A DNA stretch of 64,000 nt. Origin: Phallusia mammillata. Taxonomy: Eukaryota; Chordata; Ascidiacea; Phlebobranchia; Ascidiidae. Every line of letters begins with the position of its first letter. Positions within the stretch are counted from its first letter, which is position 1. This document shows positions 1-10,510 of the stretch, piece after piece. Made by a program: the position numbers and the translations under genes. Below the pieces are notes generated by a model. The model made no database searches, had not been told where the DNA came from, and saw only the letters and a list, made by a program, of their open reading frames with translations. The stretch is from contig QLIY01000779.1 of the NCBI GenBank assembly GCA_003260075.1, positions 3,594 through 67,593 on the forward strand, read 5' to 3'.

Positions 1-137
1 CACAAGAAATTAGGATAAATTCACTTAAATTGACTGCAAACCTAGCAACTAACGCAGCTCACAAAAACGTGGCGTTCAAAGCACATGCTCTGTCGCGGAT
101 GAATATTTCAATACGTCACGAATAAAGGAGAACTTAA

Positions 138-470
138 ATCAGCCAAGCGGAACAATTAATTCTCGCTGTAACACTCAGCAATGAGCACATTCGAAAGACG
201 TTGGGCATGACCGAGACCATAGAAGATGTGGTGTCGGCGAGGAGACTTCGATGGTTCGGGCATGTTGCCAGAAGCAGTGAACTCATAAATTCCAGCTATA
301 AGCAAGACTTTGGTAAAGGTCGAAGAAGAGGACGCCCACCAAAGAGATGGACAGACGCCACCAGGCACGAGTGTGGAGTTCCTCTTCTGACGCTAGAGAG
401 GGAAGTGATCAGAAGAAAGAACCTTGTGTCCATCAAAGCGAGGGGACGCCAAGTCCTGAGCATTGATTGA
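138..470 (+). mobile_element. LINE retrotransposon 3' fragment (end of reverse-transcriptase ORF)
   Basis: The forward frame is open from 138 to the stop near 470. It encodes the tail typical of non-LTR retrotransposon polyproteins: an RRLRWFGHVAR motif at about 238-270, then a basic GRPPKRW motif at about 331-351. This tail follows the reverse transcriptase domain in RTE-like and related LINEs. No catalytic reverse transcriptase motif lies in the window, so only the 3' end is seen. The frame ends in a short TTGA-type tandem repeat (464-475), which resembles the simple 3' tails of RTE-type elements. The exact clade is inference. Confidence 0.8.
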
Positions 471-553
471 TTGAGTCCAAAAAACAAGAGACCCCCCCCC
501 CTTCAACCAATACCGGCAAAATAAAAATTGTAGGCGAACAGGATTAAAATAAT

Positions 554-818
554 AGGCCCGAAAATATTTCAAATATTGTATTCAAATTAGCGTATTTCCC
601 CCCCCCCAAGATGAGGCAGTGTTGCGAATTTAAAGAAAATAATGGGCCCGAAAAGTGTTTAAAAATTGTATTGAACGTAGCGTATTTCATCGCTTTCGGC
701 ATTTAGCCCAAAGTGGACGTTAGTTAATTGCATTTTGCTGTAATTATCGAGTCGGGTTCACTTTTTTGAAACCGGCCCGAAAAGATTTCAAAAACTGTAT
801 TAAATTTAGCATATTTCG
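554..818 (+). repeat. Three spaced copies of a ~45-bp repeat
   Basis: Copies at about 554-598, 644-690 and 773-818 share the order GGCCCGAAAA, then TTTCAAA-like, then TGTATT, then TAGCGTATTTC. They are diverged, lie 80-130 bp apart and are all direct. They are not explained by the C-run artefacts, because the copies differ at many positions. Confidence 0.6.
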
Positions 819-1344
819 TCAATATTTCGATTTGGGCAAAACGTTCGTTGCGCATCCATCCGTGACGTTCTCTCGTTTCGCTTTCCTTTTTTGGTTTTTA
901 TTCTGACAGAATGACAATGGTGAAAAAAGGGCTCAGCTCTTTGGTGCTTGAGTTTAGAGAAGTTTAGTGATTGAATAACGACCTAGATCGTATTCCATAC
1001 ACATCTTGTTAAAAATAGCAATTTTAAATCGACCTCATTTAAGTGAGTGTGTAGAATACGAATAAACCCCACTGAAATATACACAAAATATTTCTCATAT
1101 ATTGACACAGTTTACAAATTCTATGATTTTTATGTCACGTAGATGTTGGAGTTTTGAACGTAGATGTGTACGTCAGATAAGATTGTTGTGCCCATCGTAT
1201 TTGGTGACGTTTAAAGTTAGGTTTTTGATGTGTGTAATGTGTAGTAAATGATAGGATGTGTTTTATAATTTGTGACGTGACAGCTTTATTTGCTTTTGTG
1301 ATTAAATTTATCATTTCAGTTTGGTGTACTGTAGATCAAAATAA

Positions 1345-1559
1345 AAGCTTTATAAATTAACCTGTGTTATCTTTTGTTTTCCAAATTGTTGCGCTGTGGG
1401 TTGATCAGGCATTTAAAAAAAGATTTCTGACCTGCAAGTTGTAGCCACCCCCCCCCCAAGCTTTATAAATTAACCTGTGTTATCTTTTGTTTTCCAAATT
1501 GTTGCACTGTAGGTTGATCAGGCATTTAAAAAAAGATTTCTGACCTGCAAGTTGTAGCC
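1345..1559. repeat. Assembly-type duplication around a C10 run
   Basis: Positions 1345-1446 are repeated nearly identically at 1458-1559, differing by a few single bases. Ten C (1448-1457) lie between. This has the signature of two unmerged haplotype contig ends. Confidence 0.85.
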
Positions 1560-1574
1560 GAGAGTTTTTTGCAG

Positions 1575-4500
1575 ACTTTTGACGATTTTAAAACGTCAAA
1601 AATGAGTCTATCATCAGACACAACAATTCATGCTGTGCCAGCAAGTTCACTTCAATCCAGTGCTCCGAAGTCAACCATCACAAAGCGGAATGCAAAGGCC
1701 AAAAAGGGGGTATGTGGGAGTGGAATAGTGCATAACAAATGTTGTCCTAAACTTTGTTCTTTTGCAGCATAATTTAACAGATAGTCTTTTAGTAAACAAG
1801 TTATAACAAATAAGAAGGACAGACTGTTTGATCTAAAAGTAGTGTTAATTATAAACAAGTATGGTTCAAAAGAATAAAAACACAATGATCACCAGATACA
1901 CCAAGATTTACAAAATCCTTATCATATACTCACTATTGTAATCTGCTTTTGTATCTCGCAGTTGGGAGCCAAAAAAATAGGTGGACTGGGTGCTCAGAAA
2001 GTGACAAAAATTGACTTTGAAAAACTGGAGAAAAATGCTGAAGAAGCTGACAAGGTTCAACACAGGATATCTGTCTCTTCATCACATTCTGATGAGAAAA
2101 GCAATAATGAAACAAGGTCAGGCATTATCAAATAATGCCTGCCAAACAACAGAAATTAAGAAATGAAATTATGTATTTACAGTGGACAATCATTAAGACT
2201 TGCATACAAAGACTTGGATGCAAAAGAAAAACAAGACAATGTCAAACTTAGCAAAATGGACAAACAAAAGAAGGAGCAAGCTTCAAGACTAGGGATGGGA
2301 ATGGGAAAAACTGAGTGAGATTTATGATTGTTCTATTTGTGTTGATACTGATATTCGTGCTATTTTTTAGCCTGTTAATTCCAACATTTTAACGTTGCTT
2401 AAGAAAAAATATTAATATTGACAAAAAAATGATGCAAAGACCAGAACTTTGTATTACAAATTTAAATCATTATGACAAAAAAAACTGGTTTATCCCTATG
2501 TACTTTATTCTTTTTAATAGAGATGTCTCCCATTCCTTGGATATGGTAACCATTAGCCAGGAAAATCCCAAGAAAAGCTCTAGAAGGGGACGATACCAAG
2601 ATCAGAATGATATATTTTATGATTCTTATTCCAGTTCAAGGTAAAGCAGTAAATTGCAAAAACATGGGGGTTCGAAATTGCATGTCTGCTCCCCCCCCCC
2701 CAGAATGATATATTTTATGATTCTTATTCCAGTTCAAGGTAAAGCAGTTTGCAAAACTTAGGGTTCGAACTAGCATGATTGCTTATGAAAGTGTTATAAG
2801 AAAGCCTGTGTTTATGGTTACATTTGGAACATCCCACTTTTCATTCAGAATATGTCTTCCATAACTGCAAAGTATGCTCTTTGTGCATTTTGTTTGGACC
2901 ACAAAAGATATTCGAAAACGTTGGAAAAAAATAAAAAAGGAAACCAATTTATGAATAAACTGGTCAAAAGAATAATTAGATAAACTTATTACTCCTGTTA
3001 GCGATTTTCCCACTAAAAAATATCAGTTTCATTTCAATAATGATTACCTCATGAACAATAACTGTTATAAATAGTACTACATGAAAATAGCACTTGTTTC
3101 ATTGCTCTGAATTAATTCTGTTTTTTTTTTCAGGACTCGTCGAAGCAAATGGGATGAAAGTGATTCTGACGAAGACAACTCCCCCCCCCCATGAAAATAG
3201 CACTTGTTTCATTGCTCTGAATTAATTCTGTTTTTTTTCAGGACTCGTCGAAGCAAATGGGATGAAAGTGACTCTGACGAAGACAACAATGATTTTTCTA
3301 GTTTTACTAAACATGATTTTTCCTACACATCCAAAAAATCTTCAAAAGTGGACAAAGAACCTGAGACAATTACGATCACACCAATAGGAAATGACCGGCA
3401 CATGGGGTCTGGAATGTTCAGTTCAACTGCGACTACAACAGAGCCAAAAAACAATAGACAAAGAAAACCTGGGTACAAATCCTGAAATAAATATACCATG
3501 TTGAGTCTCCTGCAGTAACTATTTTATAGAGGGTTTTACATACAGGCGGTTTTAGTTGTAAAAAATGACGTTTAAGCTTCTTCTAGTTGATTTAAATTTT
3601 ATGTCAAAGATGTCTGTATCTCAGCCGAAGGACATTCAAACAGTTATTTGTCTAAAATGTCCCTTTTCCAGCACATGGGATCTTTGCTTTTTGCAAGCAA
3701 TGACTTACAGCTTTGTTGTCATCTGTTTTTTCAGCCTAATGTTTTAACCAAATTGGTGACAACTCCAAAAAAATATAAGTACCAAACATAAGCCCCCCCC
3801 CCTGTTTTAACCAAATTGGTGACAACTCCAAAAAAATATAAGTACCAAACGTAAGTATATATATGCCATGTACAGTACTAATGTAAAATCAGTTGATTAC
3901 TTGTAGTTATTGTCAACTCGTGCAATATCAAAACATCTGATCATGGTGTGTAATACATGGTTTTATATTAGCGAAGTAGCAAGTCACATGAGATTGTTGA
4001 GAAATTTCCAATGTAGGCTTTTAATAAACCCTATGTTATGTGTGACAGACCTACAAAAACAACTGAATCATCTTTTGACTCTAACAAGTTTGCTGGTGCC
4101 ACGTCCATATCATCTGACATGGTGTTCGGAAGTGGTCATGCAAAGGTATTAAACACCTGTATTCATGAATACAGTGTCAGTAAATCATAGAATTTCTTTT
4201 GGTCCTGCCTTAAAATGTTTTGAGTACGTATACAATTGCTTGAGGCATCAGCCTTTTGCAATCTGTGGTTATACAATTTGCAACTGATTTTATCAAGCCA
4301 CAGTCGATACAAATGTGTAAGAATGAGATTTACAGCTATTTTAAAGCGTACAAAAAGTGTTCAAACATTATTTTAACCAACAAATAGGTAGATTATGCAG
4401 AAAGAATTTAGTTATGGTGGCCTGTTGCAGGAAAAAAAATTAGCACTTTTTTACAGCAACAGGAACAAGAGCAGCGTTTAAGAAGTTTTGAAGGTCGTAG

Positions 4501-6388
4501 TGCAATATCAAGTGATGATTATTATGGGGCGTCATCATCACACCGACAGCAAGGTTCAACACATATGCCAGATGTTGTGGATATTAAAGATGGTGTTCGT
4601 GAAGGTGTTCGCTCTGTGGCTGGAAAATTGTCTGTGATGGCATCAGGTATCGCCAACACAATTCAGGTAACCAATTTAGATAACCCTTTCTGTTTTAATG
4701 AGCCTATTTTATTTAAACTCAGCCATCCCCCAAAAAATATTTGCATTAGCAAATATGGTGCTCTAAAGCAGGGGTCACCAAACTTTTTTCACTGCGGGCC
4801 GGATGAGTGCTAATAATGATTCGCGCGGGCCGCATAGTTTACATGCCCTAGCGCCGTCTTTTCAAACTTAGCCCGCGAGGCGTTTTTAGGTGTGCCAAGA
4901 TATGGTCTTTCTACAATCCCATTCAAAAAGTAGTCATGCGACTGTTAAACTGTATAATTAGTCTCATCTTACGAGCAATGCTTGTATATTACGCCACAAG
5001 TGACAAAAGAAGGCACTTATTTGCGCACAATTAATACTTGTAGTCTTGTCTGTGACGTAACAAACTGGCTTTGGATCAATCCTGGGCGTTATATTCCTAT
5101 GAAACTCGGTAACATAAATTCTGAATATCCCCACAGAAAAAAAATTGTAATGAGTAGATTAAATTTTAATGTTACAAAGTTATTAATACAATTTGGCAAC
5201 CTAAAAAATGTGGTCGCGGGCCGGACGAAATGACCTCNTAACTATAATCCTCTTTTTACCTTGTTAAAACTGGAATTATGGCAGGGTCAATTCCAATTCA
5301 GTAAATTTTTGACATGATTTGTTTCATTCTAACTGTTTTTACTTTTTCCTTGAAAACATTTAAAGTGTGTAGTATGCTTAACATTACGGCGTATTGCTGC
5401 ACTAAATGAGTTTTGGGTTTAAACAGTGATCTAATGCCTAAAATTTGGCCAATGCACAAGAAAACCTGCAATTTAAAACAATATTTTAGAGATCCTGTCA
5501 TAGCAAAAGGCAGAGCAAAACATAAAAATTGTTATGTGCTCAACTTTAAAAGTCAAATTGGGTTAAAATAAAAACTGAGCCATAACCACAAGAGTATGTC
5601 TTAAAATGGATTTTTACAGATTAAATTGAAATCAAGATATCAGTATTAAAATATGCATATACTTTTAAAGATGCATAAGTCAGTAGATAAATATTCCTGT
5701 TTTGGCTCATAAGGGACTGTGGTTCAGCTTCCAAATTTAAAAATATACCTGCCAAACTAAATGACACCAATCCAAAACAAAAATGCATATATTTCATACC
5801 ACTGTTAATTGCATTGCCTAAAATGTGGAGGTACTAATGCAAACAATCCCCTACTGAAGTGAGCCAAGAGTGGCACCTTCCATAAACATACACCCTGCTG
5901 TACATTAGGAACTTACATGTTTGTCTTTGTTGGCTTTTTGTTTTTAACTTAGCAGCTGTTTCTGTATCAACAGTATTCCAAACATGATTTCTTTGTAAAC
6001 ATATAGCATAAAAGAAACAAGAAATAAAATGTAATTATAAACAAGTTAAGTTCTTTTTAAATGCAAGCTTCTCACAAATGTTTGAATAAGTGTCAGTTGG
6101 GACTGTTTTGTCTACTAGTTAGCAAAAAGGGGATGTGGTTATTGGGAAGGGCACACACAAAAACCTTGCTATTCAGGTGAACTCAACCTTTACATTGGCT
6201 TGTGTATGAACAATCATCAACAACACCCTGATGTACAAATAACTTTTCCCATGAAAAACTTTGCAATGCAAATAACATAAATTTTGGGGTAGAAAATATA
6301 CAATTGTAATGCTTTTTGCTGAAAAAAATTTAAAACTTTGTAGTGCATCATTGTGTTGTTTTGCAACTTACAGGATCGCTATGGATAA
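1575..6388 (+). CDS. ARFGAP3: ADP-ribosylation factor GTPase-activating protein 2/3, C-terminal part (5' partial)
   Basis: ARFGAP2/3 (yeast Glo3) stimulates GTP hydrolysis on Arf1 at Golgi COPI coats. Exons inferred from frame and GT/AG borders are 1575-1709, 1962-2116, 2183-2314, 2521-2640, 3242-3472, 4049-4145, 4457-4666 and 6374-6388. They total 1095 nt in one frame, about 364 residues ending in DRYG. Visible family hallmarks are the lysine- and glycine-rich LGAKK..GLGAQKV segment, the SLRLAYKDL helix, RLGMGMG followed by SHS, two Glo3-type ISSDxxxG motifs (4049-4145 and 4457-4666), and the terminal VRSVAGKLSVMASGI helix. The N-terminal zinc-finger GAP domain is absent from the window and presumably lies upstream. 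C-run artefacts duplicate the end of exon 4 (2701-2740) and the start of exon 5 (3134-3180). ARFGAP3 is slightly favoured over ARFGAP2 by the C-terminus and by the Ser/Asp-rich WDESDSDED region. Confidence 0.9.
2603..2760. repeat. Duplicated exon 4 end around a C11 run
   Basis: The end of ARFGAP exon 4 and its splice donor (2603-2665) reappear at 2701-2760 after a run of C (2691-2701). The second copy lacks an acceptor and is not a real second exon. Confidence 0.85.
3080..3286. repeat. Duplicated exon 5 start around a C10 run
   Basis: Positions 3080-3178 (intron end plus 47 bases of exon) recur at 3190-3286 after ten C (3181-3190). They differ at a silent site in the SDSDED codons. The first copy is truncated and the second continues as the full exon. 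Confidence 0.85.
3740..3855. repeat. Duplicated 53-bp segment around a C10 run
   Basis: Positions 3740-3792 recur at 3803-3855 after C10 (3793-3802). The copies differ where the second has GTAAG and the first ATAAG. This is the donor-like end of a splice-bordered 53-nt segment discussed in the findings. Confidence 0.8.
4769..5240. mobile_element. hAT-type DNA transposon fragment
   Basis: The segment opens with CAGGGGTCACCAAACTTTTT, a terminus typical of hAT (Charlie-like) elements. Characteristic CGCGGGCCG tracts follow near the left end (4792-4832) and again near 5213-5223. The expected right terminal inverted repeat is missing and an ambiguous base sits at 5238, so the right end is lost or misassembled. 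No transposase frame is present, so it is non-autonomous or a relic. It lies in the last intron of the ARFGAP gene. Confidence 0.7.
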
Positions 6389-8703
6389 CCGGATTTCAAA
6401 ACACCTTTGCATTAGTGGAGTCAACTCTATTACAATGGGATGTGCTTACAGACCAACAACAGTAATAATACAATATAGTTATAAAACTACTGAATTTTGA
6501 GTCAGGCTGATTTTGGCCATATTTAGGATGATGACTTTGTTATTTAAAGAAGTATTACATTTCATAGTCAAAAAGTTTAAATGTTAAGTGGACTTTTATG
6601 TTGTTCTGGTTTTCCAATCATATATAGTCTGATAGTGTGACTTCTGTGCCTTTGGTTCACCGAAAATGTGCATGTTTTTTCCATTTTTGGTTATGTATGC
6701 CTCTGAATTGAGTGCTAGTAGTCACATTTCATTTTGTCAAGCAGTCAAATGTCAGTGGTATTGCAGTTACATGTAACTTGCACCTTTAAAGTAGTAAAAT
6801 TAGTTTCTGCTTGCAGGTGCTGGTTGAGACATGTTAAATGATATTGAGATATTATTGTATGTATGGGTTTGTTCCTGATTTTCCTGTAGTGAATCTCTTT
6901 TCGTATTTCTTCTGGGTTGTAAAGTTTTTATGCAGCTGTTTTCTTTAGTGCAATACAATATTCACACTAAAACGTAAGATCGATAGGTTTGTAATTGAGT
7001 TAAAAAACATAGAATGTTACATTGACCTCAAATTCCATATATTGTACTCAAACATGCTTTTTGCTTATTGTAGGTAAGGCCCAAAAATGCATGCCAGTTT
7101 TATACAACAAAGAATTAAGTTACCCACCCTATTTTGTCAAAATACGGTCAGCCTACTGAACTATTTAGTATCATATAACTTTAGGTCCTAATGATTTTTT
7201 AAAACTCTAGTTACTGTGTCAGTATCATAACCATAAATTTGTTTGTTTGCTGGGAACTGATGGAAAATGGTCATATGGTTTGTCACTAAACATTCAAAAT
7301 GATATTTGTGTGTTTTGTTTTGTGCTGTCCAACAGTCGTATTTAAAAAGCCAAAATGAATTAAAGTTTATTTTATTTTTGCATATGTTACCTTGCAGTTT
7401 CAGCATGCATCATATTTGAAATTTGATTTTGAATTGACCTTATTACAGATGGTCCCAATGAATATTTTTAAAATCTTTGAAATAATGTATGTTTTGTATT
7501 CCACTTATTAATGTCTCGTGGACTTGTAATAACGCTAAATTGGTTTTTTTTGTTAAATTTTATTTTCTAACTTCTCTGGTTTTGAGGCTGTATTGTGACT
7601 ATGTGAGACCGTTTGTTTTGTTTATTTGTTTACTTACAAACCTGGCGCCAGTGTGCAGCGGTGCATGACCTTTGGGTGTGTGGTGATGCGTGACGTTCCA
7701 TGTTTTTTCCTTGGTCGAATCTCATGCTCGTGTCGGTCAACAGCGATATGCATTGTCGCCAAGAATATTAAAAGTTATCAAAGTTTGTGCTTAGTATTGC
7801 TGTTCACAGGTCAAAGTACAAAAGGTCGCTTCAGTTCTACCTACCATTGCGCTTAGTATATGCTGGTAGCCTGCTACTTTTGAGCACGCTTTTACATTAA
7901 TGTAAACTCAAACAGATTTACACAGGCACACCAACTGAAGCAGAATGAAAATGTTACGGCAAGTTTTTAATGAGACTTTTAGACTTTCGTTCGTTATATT
8001 TTTTTCATTTGTTTGAAATACTCTGGATTAATTATACATTCTCGGCGGAACAACGGCTCTCTTTCAACAGGGCTTGTTGAGATTGTTTGCACACTGTAGA
8101 CATCTAAAACAGTAATTGCATGCAGAAACTACATTTTACAATTCGATTGGAGTGTAGCGTATGGATGATATCTATAATTGCACAAAACTGTTTAAAAGCA
8201 GAAACCGATAACATTTAGTCATGTATGAAAATAAGCAAAACGTTCCGATTTGACCGACTCACAAAGAGGTCCGCGAAAATGTTAAGGAAATTGTTGAGTC
8301 ATGGCTTTTTGATTCAGAACGGACCAACGGCCCTGAAAAGCCCCTGCACATCTTCGCCTACATTGTGCAAAACACTCCGATCCCCATATGTTTTTTTTCT
8401 GTCATTAGGGAGGGTTAAATGTAGATTTTTCTATTTATGTAAAAGCACAAATGGATCAAGGGCTCGGACGAACGTTTTTAGCTGACCTTAACACGTGCCA
8501 GCAATGAATTAAAACCAATTTTATTTTTATATTGTGTTCAAAATAATAAAATAGTGTCTGATACAGATTTTTTAATGAACTTGTTTTGGGGATTGCTACA
8601 GTTTAATACAAACAATTAGTAACTGTTGAGGATTTTTTGGCCTGCACCCACAGTGTTTAATTATTTAATGTGATACACGATAAAGGAAAGTAATAGAGTA
8701 GGC
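6389..8703. other. 3' UTR and intergenic sequence without recognised genes
   Basis: AT-rich sequence after the ARFGAP stop. The open frames here are under 90 codons, have no family resemblance that I recognise, and lack consistent splice context. Confidence 0.5.
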
Positions 8704-9124
8704 CAGTGGTTCTCAAACTGTGCGTCGCGACGCCCTGGTGCGTCGTTTTGATTTTCCAAGGGCGTCGCAGAATATTTCCGTTTCATGGCTGAACTCAGTT
8801 TATCTCATAAAAATGAGGTTTCAGTGCGGTTGACGCATATCTACGTCCAAATACTTTTTGCGTAGAGTGCGGATTGACGTTTTACCTCAAATGTTTTTGA
8901 TCAAAAGTCCGCACGTGATTGCCGGGTGCACTAAAAGTGTTGAGTGCAGTTTTATAACTTTGTCGAAAAACAGTTAGGCTAAAATTGTTCTCTAAGTGCT
9001 GTTTAAGAGATTTAAAATAACTGTTATTAATAAGTTTCCCCATTACCTTCTATTTGCTGGTGCGTCGCAAGTCCAGAAAACTTTTCCAGAGGCGACGCAA
9101 CCAAAAAAAGTTTGAGAACCACTG
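8704..9124. mobile_element. hAT MITE with intact inverted repeats and 8-bp target duplication
   Basis: The element begins CAGTGGTTCTCAAACT and ends with its complement, AGTTTGAGAACCACTG. It is flanked by a perfect 8-bp target-site duplication, GAGTAGGC, at 8696-8703 and 9125-9132. Sub-terminal GCGTCGC motifs are also inverted. An 8-bp duplication with these termini is diagnostic of hAT elements. It is 421 bp and has no transposase, so it is non-autonomous. The perfect duplication suggests a fairly recent insertion. Confidence 0.93.
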
Positions 9125-9830
9125 GAGTAGGCTGTTGTGGATTTGATTGGCCAAAACAAAAAACAAAGAATATCAGGATCAGCATTTTATTTTTCTGGTG
9201 CAATAAAGTTAGTTGGCGTAGTTCGAATAAGCAGTAATTACATGAGCACGCTGCGCAAATTTTGGCAAGTAATTTGTGAGGAAATTAGTTGGCAACTGAA
9301 CAAAACTTTTGGAACTCCGGAATAACTTTAAGTAGTTTTACATGGAAGCCTTCAGTTGAAGCGAACAAACAGATTAAATATTTTGGCCTGCAAAGCAAAG
9401 AGGGGTGCTTGTTTTTTAATTGAAAGGTCGTTTGTTATTTATGACTACTGAATCGTCTGACCGAAACCGAATAATTTTAGTTATTGCCGAAAAAGTTCGT
9501 CCAAATCAACCCAACGTCAGGCGAAGCTGTACGCTTTGCTTATAAGTTTTATTCTTAGTTTTGCTACCAGGAAGGATAGTTGTGTTGGGTGAGCTTTAAG
9601 GAAAAACACTGTTGATTGGTCATCAAAAGAAATATTGCCTGATCATGGTCACGAGTTTCAGTATGATGTTTGTGTGAGCAGTGGCGTGATATATTCAACC
9701 AATCAGAGTCGTTTCCTTCGTCACGCATTTTGAGCAGTCACTATTTGAGGTAAACTCCCTGAGATGGAATGTGGATTGTGGAAGTGGAACTTGTCAGAAA
9801 TACAGCAAATGAAACAGGGTACTTCTAATG
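9125..9830. other. Intergenic sequence, nothing recognised
   Basis: Short open frames only. No motif, repeat or splice pattern that I can support. Confidence 0.4.
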
Positions 9831-10300
9831 ATCTAAAATATACAGGATCGCTTGGTGCATATTATATCGCTTGGTGCACGTTTATATCATTTGGTGCATA
9901 TTTATATCGCTTAGTGCACGTTTATTTCGCTTGGTGCACGTTTATTTCGCTTGGTGCACCTTCGTCATGTCACTTGGTGGCTGGTGCACCTTAGTATCGC
10001 TAGGTAAAGGTGTATGCAGGTGCACCAAAGGATATAAACGTGCACCAAGCGATATAAAGGTGCACCAATCAAAATAAAGGTGCACCAAGCGATATAAAGG
10101 TGCAACAGGCGATATAAAGGTGCACCAATCAAAATAAAGGTGCACCAATCAAAATAAAGGTGCACCAAGCGATATAAACGTGCACCAAGCGATATAAAGG
10201 TGCAACAGGCGATATAAAGGTGCAACAAGCGATATAAAAGTGCACCGAGCGATATTAAAGTGATAATAAGGTGCACCAAGCGATTCTGTATATTTTAGAT
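9831..10300. repeat. Palindromic 20-bp minisatellite bounded by 15-bp terminal inverted repeats
   Basis: The block starts ATCTAAAATATACAG (9831-9845) and ends with the exact complement CTGTATATTTTAGAT (10286-10300). Inside is an array of about 20-bp units with consensus GGTGCACCAAGCGATATAAA. The right part (10018-10285) has about twelve units in that orientation. The left part (9846-9985) has about six or seven in the opposite orientation, so the whole block is a long inverted repeat with its centre near 10000. Each unit contains the self-complementary core GGTGCACC. A 10-bp direct repeat, AATGAAACAG, lies outside at 9808-9817 and 10307-10316, but it is 13 and 6 bp away from the inverted repeats. 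Open frames across the array on both strands are by-products of its 20-bp period, not genes. Confidence 0.9.
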
Positions 10301-10454
10301 GCACTGAATGAAACAGACTTTTTTGTTCATCGTGTTTGTTAAAGTAAATTGTTCGTTAAATAAATAGGTAGCTGTCTGAAGGATTTTCAATGTGTAGCAT
10401 TATTTACTATTTTTGTAAACATAGCTAATTAGATTTGTCATTATTTTTTTGTAG

Positions 10455-10510
10455 TTTAGGAGAACTGTATCCTAATTCTTAATGTGTTTGACTGAACTGT
10501 GCTGTTTACC
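10455..10510 (+). promoter_or_regulatory. Candidate 5' UTR with unpaired splice acceptor
   Basis: A T-rich tract ending in GTAG (10442-10454) precedes the sphingomyelinase ATG by 56 nt, with no obvious donor nearby. It could end a 5' UTR intron or be a spliced-leader trans-splice site. Confidence 0.4.

Larger units (their letters stand above)
471..1574. other. Non-coding stretch with a threefold repeat and a haplotype-duplication artefact
   Basis: No coding exon was recognised, and in particular no ArfGAP zinc-finger exon. It holds short C runs at about 491-501 and 598-607, three degenerate copies of a roughly 45-bp unit (554-818), and a duplicated 102-bp segment (1345-1446 and 1458-1559) separated by ten C. 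If the upstream gene starts far to the left, this is intron. Confidence 0.6.

Noticed and set aside
9764-10279. Overlapping open frames on both strands with LYRLVHLYFDWCTF-type repeats
   Set aside because: They arise from the 20-bp minisatellite, whose units lack stops in several frames. The repetitive peptides match no protein family I know.
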